From positions 22,865,862-22,929,861 of the forward strand of contig NC_049985.1 of NCBI RefSeq assembly GCF_000003815.2: a stretch of 64,000 nt of DNA, written 5' to 3'. This document shows, piece after piece, positions 33,072-44,700 of the stretch. Position 1 is the first letter of the stretch. Each line of letters begins with the position of its first letter. Under the pieces are notes generated by a model. It was given only the letters and a program-made list of their open reading frames with translations. It was not told the origin of the DNA and searched no databases. The DNA is from Branchiostoma floridae. Lineage: Eukaryota > Chordata > Leptocardii > Amphioxiformes > Branchiostomatidae. A program made the position numbers and the translations under genes.

Positions 33072-36000
33072 ATGTATTTTCGGCTGTTCCCCAGCAACAC
33101 CGACCCGGTGTACACCTACACCTGTCTCGGCGCCTTCCTGGGGAGTCTGGGCATCTACGAAGTCTTCAGTCCGTGGATATCCCGGCGCCTGACGTCATGT
33201 TACGAACGTCTTCCCAGAGCGCAGCAGGTTGAATGGAATAACAAGTTGGTGACTTTCATTTTTACCTCCATGAAATGTCATGGAGGTTATATTTTACTCT
33301 GCGTTTGTCTGTCTGTGTGTGTGGCTGTCTGTCTGTCTGTGTGTAAACAAGATAACTCAAGAACAGTTGGTCGGATTAGTTTCATACTTAGTGTGTTGGT
33401 AGCGTGTGATAAAAGCTGGAACTGATTAGATTTTGGGACCCCTAGCGGCTCTCCTTGGTACTGCAGCGCAACTTCCAGTTTTGCTATCTCGGTGATATTT
33501 ACGGTAGAATGGTACACTCCAAACCTTCACAGAGATGCATATAGTGTACTTCTCAAAGTGTATATTTTGATAATATGGTTTATTTCGCTACGATTGCATC
33601 AGTGACAATGTATGGCATTGTACGGACAACAAGAATTACATTCTGATACTACACATATACGTTATATTACAACACTTTTAGGTACTACATTGTTAGTGGA
33701 CTATATCGAGTGGAATTTATGATAGGTGAAAAGGAACTATCACATATATGAGTATTTCTATTCTTCTTAACATAACATAACATTTGTCAAAAATCATTTA
33801 TGCTTCTAATATTTTCTTTCGAGCTTCTACATTAAGGTAATCACCACCAAGTGTTTCAGAAATTTTGCATAAACTACTGTCCTGCTGGGCCAATAAATGT
33901 TTATAATTGCTTGACTCTTGTGCTTTTTCCCTCATGACCTCAATAAAAAGCGGCCTGCAGGCCGATTTGAGCTTCCATGAATAGACAAACTTTAAGGTTC
34001 AAAAACAACAAGCAAAATAATATATATAGGTTGCACAAACACATTTTTTGAATGTGCGTCCAGTACTTTCTTTGCTTGGGGTATTTCTCAATTACTGAAT
34101 GTGTCATACCGCAGCGAAGCGTACAGAATTTGGAAGGAACTCTCACTGCAGCAGCAGCACAGAAGAGGTCAAGTTTTACTCATATGATAGAACAATCTTT
34201 TCAAGTAGGTTAGATTGGCAAAACATTGACAGCAGGACAATTGACATACACAATTGTGGGGAGGGGGGTCCAGTGAGTTTGTTATCTGTCTATATTTGCC
34301 GCGTTAAGACATCCTATACAGATAGGGATTTGTGAAAATCCTACTAGATCACTATGACAACAAATACTGGTGGCTTCGCAAATTGTTCGGTCAGCTGCAA
34401 TATATAAGCAATACAACAGAGAGGGACGGTACAGGGATGGGTTGGGGCATGCGGTTTCTTATATCCCTGTCACATTATCCACGATCTTCGGGCGTATCGA
34501 TGGAAGATCGGCCATATTTAAGATCGACAGAGGGTTGCGCGTATTTTTCACCTAAAAACCGTCCCTGTCACATATAAGCCATACTGTGTACCTTGTACAA
34601 TTGCTGTGCAATAAAGTTATTATTGTAAGCGAGACTCGGGCTATTGCCGCAGAAACGTAGTCCGATCGATTTTCGCCAAATGTGAAGGCGTATTACAACC
34701 ACTTTCAACTTGAGGCTACGATTTCGCTACGACCTGACTACGATCGGCCTGCGATCATTGACAATTTGACGGATCTTTTTAAAACATTCATACATTAAAA
34801 AAAATCTGTTACTGTATTGTTGCCTTTTGAATAATACTTATGCATCATGCGTCGATCCCCAATTTTAAGATCGAGAGACATGCACGAAAGTCTAAGTTTG
34901 GGTCGCTGTGTGGCCTTTCAGCAATCGCCATCTACTGCAAAGGGCCCTTAGGCCACTGCCGGTAAATTTTATGGAGTGCGCTTATCAATTAACGCCTGTT
35001 TTCAGAACAAAGAACATGAAGTTGTTTTCTTCTTCGGAGAAAGTCAACGTTGTCGAAAAATTACCAAATTAAAGCAAATATGCTGTGTTGTAGCCAAATG
35101 ATTGTACTTGTAGACGTGACACTAATAGTTGTAGAAGTAAAACTAGTTTGATAGTTGTAAAAATGCGACCAATATGGAAACCATTAGTGTAGTTACCAAC
35201 TTCGTTGGTGATAACAGTTGTATAACTTTTGCTACAACAATACATGTCTAGAGTACAGCAATGAGTGCCTTGTTGGCTGTTATACCATATTTTGCCCCCC
35301 AATTCTTGTAACAACCTTTATAGTGTATATGTTGAAAAATAAGCCATCTTGCCCTTTGTACCCTTGTTTTTTTCCACCCTATTCCACGATTTTTGCAGTC
35401 TAAAAGTAGGTGTCATCCATAAAATTTACTTGCTGTGGTCTTAGCGAGATTCAAACAGGCTTGAATTGACTGCTAGCTTCATTCTTCTTCTTGCCATGAG
35501 GGAGTTTTACGAGTCCTAGAAGAGGCCAATGACGTTATTGATCTCTACACTACCCTATATATCACCTACAAGACTAGTGCGGGAAGTACCTACTCGTAAA
35601 TAATCAAAGAGACGGAAAGTAGACCCGTTCCTTATTGGGCCGTTCCTTAAAAACCGGACCTGTAAAAATTCGGTGGACCGGATGATGGACCGCATGTTAG
35701 ACCTATTAGAGAATGAAGTGGTTATTTGGGCAAAAATGCCCACGCTTGGGGGATAACAAGTTGAAAAAAAAAATAACAAGAGCGAATTAGAAAACAGTCT
35801 ATTGTAATGTATACCAAGTTTTACAGTCAATCGTATCAGGGCAGTTATATTGCCTTGCAGGATTTTAACATCCAGTGGGGCTCAAATACTCCAGCAAGCA
35901 GATTTCTCGTGCATGTCTTAGGCTCTGTACGGTCTATGTATTCACGACGTGTATAGTTTCTGTAAAACACCGTTTTATGGGGATAAAAACATTGGCTAAT

Positions 36001-37974
36001 ACAGAAGTCCGGACCTCTTTAATGGCCATTTGCCTTTGTCAATAGGTTGAGTTTTCATTTTTACCTCCTTACCTCCATGAAAAAATGGAGGTATAGTTTT
36101 GAGTGTGTCTGTGTGTGTGTTTGTGTGTTTGTGTGTGTGTCTGTGTGTCCGCATATTTGTGGTTATCATAACTTGAGAACCTCTTGATGGACTACGATGA
36201 CATTTGGTATGTAAGTAGGGGTTGGGAAGACGAAGGTCAAGTCTAATTTTGGGCCCCCTGGTGTGTGACCTTGGTACTGCAACGCAACTTCCGGTTTTGC
36301 TATCTCGGTGTTCTGAACATGCTATGGTCAAGATTTTTAAGTATTAGATAGCTCTTGTGCTCAGAAAAAATGACGTAACTTTGGGCCCCCTAGCGTCTAG
36401 TTTGGGGATAGCAGGTGCATTTTTGTCAAAAACTTCTGACGAGGATAACTCAAGAAGGGAACAACAGATTTTCATGATTTTTGGTATGTAGGTACCTTAG
36501 ACAATGTTGTACAAGATTAAATACTAATTATGCAAAATAGGAGTACATTTGCATAATTAATTAGGATATTATATCATGGCAGTTTTTTCAATGTATCTCT
36601 TGTCCTGGATGTGATATGGTCTTAACATTTGGCTGGTAGATAGCTTGCAGTGTCATGACAAAGTGGGGCAGGTTTCAGCCCCCTAACATTTAATTTCGGA
36701 ACTGCAGGGGCGTTTTTGACAAGACATTCTAAAGAGGATAACTGCAGAATGGATTGATGGATTGGCAAAATATTAGGCATGCGGGTACCTTAGGCAAAGA
36801 TGTTTATAATGATATACATGTTATGCAAATGAGGACTTAATTTGCATAATTAATTAGGAAATTGTATAATTCCATTGTTTTCAATAACTGGACTTCAATA
36901 AATGTAACACATGTTAATTATGATAGGTGGAATATATGCAGATACCAAATATGGTAATGAGGAACTTATTTGCATAATTTATGTAAAAATTGCAAAACTG
37001 CTTTATGATTAATAATGGGAATTTTATAATTGTGACATGTGTACGTTAGTCAATGATGAACAATACCATGCATAAATAATGTTAATTTGTTAGTCAATTG
37101 CATGAAATTTACGAGAGCTCTAAATTTTCATGGAGGTATGAGGTCGCCGAACTCTAGTTTTTTCTGTGTTTAATGGGCTTTGGATGTACGTATGAACTTT
37201 TTTGCGGTTAACAGTATAACTCAAAAAGCTGTAGATGTATCTTTACAATATTTGTTAGGTGGGTAGAGGTTGAGAAAATCAAAATCAACGTCTAAATTGG
37301 ACCTTCTGGTGGCTTCCCACGACACTTCAGTTATGGCTGTGCATTTCACATCATGAGATCTCAGAAAGAAAGAAAAAGAGAGAAAAAGAAAGAAAAAAAG
37401 AAAGAAAGAAAAAAGAAAGAACGAAAGAAAGAAAGAAAGAAGCAGAAATCAGTTATAAGAAATTGATGTATGCGTCTTTGTATCTAATACGCTTATGTAC
37501 TACAAGTATTTGATTGGGAAATGTTGGAGGAAACGCTTAGCTATTCATCTAAAATGTCTCGGCAGCCTTTGGATAAGCATATTTACCGCAAGCTGTTCTT
37601 GCAAGAATCGACACATGAAAAGGAAGAATGTCTGTCTGTAAAAGTACCTTCAAAGTCAAGCAATGTCTCCCATGCCCAAGGGAGCACATTTAATGTTGGT
37701 TTGAAGTTATTTGAAATTGAAAACGCGGCAGATGCTTTTGTTCATATGTCCTCTCTGTCTGTGTCTGTATCAGTATAACCGCCCTTTGGCGTGACATACT
37801 AGCTTTCTCTATTTGCAGCAGCTGGCTACATTACACTGAACGATCAATCTTACCTAAAGGTGCTATCTCACTGCACTTGGGTTACCTTTGCGGCACTGCG
37901 GGGTTCGCAAGAGTACTCAACTCGTTTTGTGTATTTTGCTGTCTACTGAGCCCTATTTTCTACGTATAACGCAG

Positions 37975-38005
<31 letters not shown>

Positions 38006-41000
38006 GAAAGTTTCTGCATTTACAGTACCTCGAATTGTGTTTGACAACTTTGGTACTTGAAGTATTAATCAGTTCTTTTCTCAGCTGTTATTTGGTAGTC
38101 AGCACGATTCTATGCACAATTTTCCTGTCTGAGCCACAATTGAAGGATATCTTAGTTTGAAACTGAGAATTTATTCCAGTAGCCATGTGGAAAACGAGGG
38201 AATTTAAACCCACTTTAACTGTTAAACTGTACATGTATTTTCCTACGTTCTCCTGGCATGAGTTGAGTCAATTCCATAGCGTAGGTGTAAATCATTAAAA
38301 GTAACCTAAGCAATATCATGGTTGTAGAAGGTGTACTTCCCTACGTAATAAAATGAAGCAACTCAATTCCATTCCATACCATGCCAACAATCAAGGAGCA
38401 TGCTATTCGATGCTGCAATTGCGCAAGGACGCAATGAAGTCTAATTTTTGTGGGTTACAATAATTAGGGAATCCTAGCACGGCTTGCTTCCGCGCCCTTT
38501 TAAAAAGTATTAAATCATGATGTAAATGTGGAAATATATAGTGCAGTATATGTCTTTTTCATACAGCTTGCCTTGTCAATAATACTTCCAACGTAAACGC
38601 TCTAATATTGCTAAGGTTGCCAATAATTTGTTATGACCTGTACATAAGCTAGTGCGCATACAATAAATGCCTCACTAAACAGAAATTTTTCAATGCAAAA
38701 TTTGTATATAGTATTCGACTATTAAAAATTGGTAACGTAAGCTACCAATATTTTACTTGATATTGATTGTAGACAAATTAAGGTGTCTCTAAAATACATA
38801 TATATTTCTCATAATACAAGTATCTGTATTTCCTTTGTGGTTTGTGGCGAAACGTTATGAAATTTTGTGTGAGTTCTATATAGTCTGAACCGTTGACTGC
38901 ATAGCGTCTATCCCATAAGCTTAATAGCCGTCTAGATTCAAAGTTAAACTTCCGTAACATATCATATAATAGCATTTCATCGCCCCGGTACATGCAAGTC
39001 GTCTATGCAATCAGGCCATTTCAAAGAAGCTAAGTGTTCAACGAACGTAAAAATATTGAGATATTCTATAATGCATTGATAATATATATCTGCCAAATCA
39101 TGCCTTATGTCCAAGACCTCCTTACCACTAGACGGCGATCGCGCTGCGCTCTTACTGCGACCTAAACATTTGCTTCTCCACTGGATATATCATATAAAAC
39201 GTAAAAGTGTAACTCAGAAGACAACAAAACAGGGAAAGTGTAAAAGAATTTGTTTCTTTTCTATACAATTCGTTGACTGATATGTCAAATTTTTGGTCGC
39301 AGAGAGAGCGCGGCGAGAGCACCGTCCTAGTGAAAAGGAGGTGTAACTACAAATTTTGATGTTTCTTCTTGCCGTACGCGCTCTCTGAGTGTTTCTTTTA
39401 CTTCCCCGCAGCGACAAAAGACTTAAAAGCTCTCTTGGCTCGAGGGATGTACAGACCATACACTTTATTAAACAGTAGATATGTTGAGATTACAAACGAA
39501 AGTGTGCTGTTGTAATTCTAACTGTGAGACTTTTTTTTGCAGTATCTTGCCCGAGTACTACTTGTAACATGTTACACAGTGCATAAGAAATAATATACAT
39601 ACAGTGCATGAATTTTATGGTCTATACAATTTATCAAACAAGAGATATGATACAATTAGAAACGAAAGTTTGCTGCTGCAATATTAATTGTTAGTTTGTT
39701 TGTTTGCAGTGTCTTGCCGGAGTACTAATTGTTACATGTTATAGTACATATAAAAAAGTATACATACAGTGAAACAAATGATTATTCTTAATTGGACTGC
39801 TACAAACTACAAAGTACAATCTAGAAGCATAGGAAGACGAATTAAAATTTTTTCTGTAATGATTGCGTTTAAAAAAAGTAAGTTCTGTCATTGTAGTTTT
39901 TTTTTCTTCAGTAGATGTTTAGAAATTGTCGAGGCCTGCATGTCAAAATGGCGCTTTTCTTTCTGAATTGTTAGAGGGTCTCGGTATTTGGGAATAAAAT
40001 TTATTTCATACGTCCTCCACTGCGTTTGACATACCGTAGTTACAGATTATTTTACTCAGCGGCAAATACTTGTCTCCTACGGGGCTTCCTAAGGGGATAT
40101 GGATAGTAGAATTTGACAACATTTGGCTCCCCCAAGGCTTCCTAAGGGGTTATGGATTGTAGCATAGGGCAAAAACAATGGCTAAACGATTGTCGAAGAT
40201 AGCGGGATCGTTGTAGCGGTAACTTCAATTCTAAGAATCACAACGCCTTGTTGTCCCAAAACCTATGCAAGCGTAGGCCTGGAATGAAAAAAAAATGCAA
40301 CTTTCTTAGATTTCAAAATAATGCAAGTTTTTTTTTTCTTAATCAAGGAAACAAATCTCTCGCATTATTTAGAATCCAAGCAGTCAAATAGGTTGAAAAT
40401 GGCTGAATGCACAGTTTATGGTCATACGTTCTACATAATTAGTTCTTTCACATTTTTTTTTTCTTTAACGTTTGAGTTGAATTAGACATGATGCAACAGT
40501 GGCGCCCGTTTTCAGATATCTCTGTTTCGATTTACGGCATACATTCACTCAGTTTGCAGCTACTTTGAATTCGACTTTATTCAGATTGTAACAAAACAAT
40601 TATACTTTGTGGACAATAGGTAGCGAGGTTGGTATCTTGGCCACAGACTTATATATACATGTACAGTTACTCTATACTATGTAGTCTGCTTGAATTTGCT
40701 TTCTTGATACAGAAAAATTGGAGTGTCATTCATACAACGTAATAAACATTGCCTTATTAGAAGCAAACGAAACCCTATGGTTGCCAAATTCCCCTGGTAA
40801 ATTATTCTCCCTATATAGAGAGTACTTAGGCTGGTAGTGATTACCGTAATCCCCACAGTTAACAAGATTACATGAGTCTTGATCCCGGATTAAATGTGCC
40901 GTAATCCATTAATCCTATACGTTACGTAGCTAGTATCATCGGGGTATCAAAAGCATAGGCCCAATTGTTCAATGTTCGTACTGTTCGTGGCTTCCCGGTA

Positions 41001-41091
41001 TCTTTTTTTGCTGTTTTTGCGAGCAACTGAAGCTTTAACATTTTGTTCACAGTAGCACACACACACACACGCTCACACACACACACACTCA

Positions 41092-41147
<56 letters not shown>

Positions 41148-41758
41148 GAGCCGAAAACACAACCTTCTTGGTGAAGGTAACAAATGACGTCACGGGACAA
41201 GGATTACAACTAAACGACGGTCGCGCCCCGGGAGGTCTCCATCTAATCATATCTTAGATTGAAAAGACCGCATGGAAACGTGCTTGGCAGCGTAAAGTAC
41301 CTTACATAGTATCATCCTAAGCTTGATGGATATGTGTATTAGAGTAGACCTTCTGGGAAGAGATGAAACTCTCCATACAAAAGAAGGATCAAGGAGGACT
41401 GTCTTCCCTGGACAGACGTATCTAAGAGCTTATCCGTGATACACGCACTCAGCTTTCGTTTCGCATTTCAACACACACGTTTTAGAGTAGTTCGGAGATT
41501 TAATGTCTAGGTCGGAAATCTTTGTGGATACAAAGTTCATTTCTGTGACCAAAACCCATCATCATGGGCTAGAAGGTTTTGACCTATGACGCATCTGTCA
41601 TTATCTTGCGATGAACAAAATGGGGCGCCCATCAAAAAGTGCATAGGAGTGCTCAAATTAATGAGACAACGAATGTCTACTTTGAAGTTAGTACATGTAT
41701 TTATCCGAAATTTGAAGCATACACACGACTACACACACACATACACACACATACACAC

Positions 41759-41792
<34 letters not shown>

Positions 41793-44700
41793 ACATACAC
41801 ACATACACACACACACAGACACACCTACACACACGCACACACACACACGCACTCACACACACACACATACATACACACACACACACAAATACACACACAA
41901 ACATCCCATACACACATGAACACAGTCACACATACTCTCCCTCTCACACACAAACACAAAGACATCCATACATATACACACAGTCACACACATGTACACA
42001 CACACACATACTAACACAGTCATACGTATACACACTCACATACATTTCGCAGCTCTACATACTGAAAAATGCACAATGCCTCAGTCATCGCGAAATAACA
42101 ATGTCTACTGCAAATAATAACTTGAAACCCAGCAATTCGCATTAAGCCAATAAAATCTAATAGCGTTTTCCCACGGGGGATAACACAGTGTCAGCTGATA
42201 TCATTCTTGTGCTCGCTTTCTCTCTATGATAGTTGGAATGGCTATCTGATGTAGACTAGCAGTCGGCAGTTACATTTGTAAGTGACGCTCAATCATACAG
42301 ATATCACCAAACTTAGCGATGAAAGTAAAGCAGCAGTGCCTATTCTAAACCAGAAAAAAGAAAAAGCTTGACCGTTTTGTTTCAAAGACGGTGGTCGAAA
42401 CAGTAGTGCTTATTCTATAATAGAAAAGGAACTTATTTCATAATTTCTTGGCAAAGACAATTGTCATGTAAATACTAATCAGGGAAAGCAGTTCGGCTGA
42501 GTCGGTTGATGTTCGGTTGCGCCATGCGAATGTTTTGAAATTTTCAAAGCATTCGGCTCTGCGCGGCAGGGTTGGAATGGGTTGATTGGTGGTTTGCTGG
42601 TGTTCTGCCCGGCTGGTCAGTGTTCGGCTGGTGTTCGACTGGCTTTCGGGAGTAAGTCAGCAGTGAAATTTAAATCTTAACCACGCCATAAACATCATAA
42701 TCATCGTCACGGGCTACTTGCGCGGGCCAGGTCCACTCTCTCCTTAGCACGCCCTTCACACTGAAACCGAATCAGCAGGAATCGAGCAGAACCAGCAGGA
42801 TTTAATTATTTGCAAAATTCGTGCCACATTCGGGGCCATTCGGGTGGGAATTCCAAATAGGCCTTAAATCCCCTTCACACGAGAAGGAATGAGCCAGAAT
42901 GCCGTCAGAATGAAAATTATTTTCTATTCCTGTGCATTCGTAGTGTATTCTAGACATTCCGACTACATTCCAGATATTCTATCGGCCACATTCGGGCAGG
43001 ATTCGAGATGGCTTGCCGTTTCGATTCTCCATCGAAGGAGATAAGAATGTTTCGAATAATTTTTGAATGCCGCAAAAATGCGGTCAGACTGCAGTAGAAA
43101 TAGTTAGAATACACTTAAAATCCACTATGAATGCCATTCGATATTTCTCCACTTCGAATGCACCTCGACAGTTTTTAACATGTCAAAAACTTTCGGGCTA
43201 GCCAAAAGAACGGGCACGAATAGCTGGAATACAGTTACAACACACTACGAATTGCAAGGAATTGCCAAGAATAGAAAAGAATATTCATTCCGACGGCATT
43301 CCGGCTCATTCATGCTCTCGTGTGAAGGGGGCTTAAACGCCATAAACACTACTGACTTACTCCCAGCTTTTCTCAAACCCACGCTCGTACCCAGCGCCGC
43401 GAAGAAGCCATAGGTTTAGATTGTTGGCTAAACCAATACACAAATAAAACTATATGGAATCCACATCTGTCATTTTGTTTTGTTTTATATTTGTCTCAAT
43501 TACCTTAGCAAATCGTAAGTTGTGTGACCATTCTGTGCGTCTCTATACAACGTGAGACTGTAACGTTACCCCAGTTAGCTAGTATTTTCTACAGTTACCG
43601 AGGCGAAAACAAGACGAAAGTTTACTATTTCGGGGGGTAAAATGTTGCCACAATGGTGATACGTTATATCAAAGGGAACTTTACAATGTACCTAATTTGG
43701 TGGCGCTGCGAGAGTGTTAGATTACCCTTCTAGATTGCCGAGAGGGGAGTTATGTCACGGAAGGGAATTTGCTACGGTAGCGGGTTTGGCCTTCTCCGTA
43801 ACTCTCCTTCCAAGGTTTATATCGCTTCCCCCAGCATGCTTTGCGCGGAAAAGACACGCTCGTACCCAGGTTACCCAGGACACAAAGACTTGGTAAACAC
43901 GAAAATGCGCCCCGCTATGCTCAGTGGGCCCGGGGCGTGGATCTAATTAAAGGACGCTGTGGAGGAGCGTGTCTCAAACCTATCAACGATTCGCCCCCAA
44001 ACAGCAGACAAATCTCTGGTGACTCATTTCCAATGACTATTACCAGGGTGTAGGCGAATCACCCCCCGAACTTCACACGACCGACATTAACTCTTAACTT
44101 CACGTTGAACAACACATCGTGCTCCAAGCGCATAATCTTTACAACCCTGGTAATCAGGATAAATAGATCAGGTGCTGGTTTAACCCCATGAGATATATCA
44201 CCGTGCAAAAAATTACCATATGCAGTAGTCCTAAAGAAGAAATATTGTGTTTTGGTTAAAGCAACCAAACCCTGCCGACCCTAGTCATTGGTAATTAGTC
44301 ACCTGTGATCAATATTTACAAATTTAGTCGATTTTGTGTACATTAATATGTGGACTTTTAGAAAATAACATTCTCTTCTGGAGGAAAATATGGCTTTAAA
44401 TATTTCGGCATTACGATTTATTCTGTTTGATTGCAGGATAACAGCTACTATCAACGACGTCCTCTGCACTGTGTTCACGATGTACGCGTTGTTCTTTGAC
44501 GACAAGCTACGATATGACGACTTGAGGTAAGTATCAACCCATAAAACATACTCCCCAACAAATTATGATGGTTCATGATGGAGTAAAGCTGGCCTAGAAA
44601 ATACCTTGCAAAGTTGCTTCAAGTCGCTAGGGGGCAGAATTAGATGTGCACGCACATAAACACACCATTTGTACATGAACGCACCATTCTCTTAGTCATT

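Noticed and set aside
36059-37157. Firm assignment of repeat X as a Helitron
   Set aside because: The 3' end fits (small palindrome then CTAGT), but the 5' end does not show a consistent TC and no Rep/helicase partner is present; left as a hypothesis.
37521-37778. Extra exon of the TLC gene
   Set aside because: The seven exons already join in phase to a full-length protein; this frame has no TLC character and no matching splice sites.
41586-42145. Open frames of 142 and 168 codons rich in His and Thr
   Set aside because: They are translations of a CA-rich low-complexity tract; every frame stays open because CA repeats lack stops.
43180-43413. Possible small gene of 77 codons
   Set aside because: It lies wholly within foldback copy C and is the reverse of sequence present in copy A.
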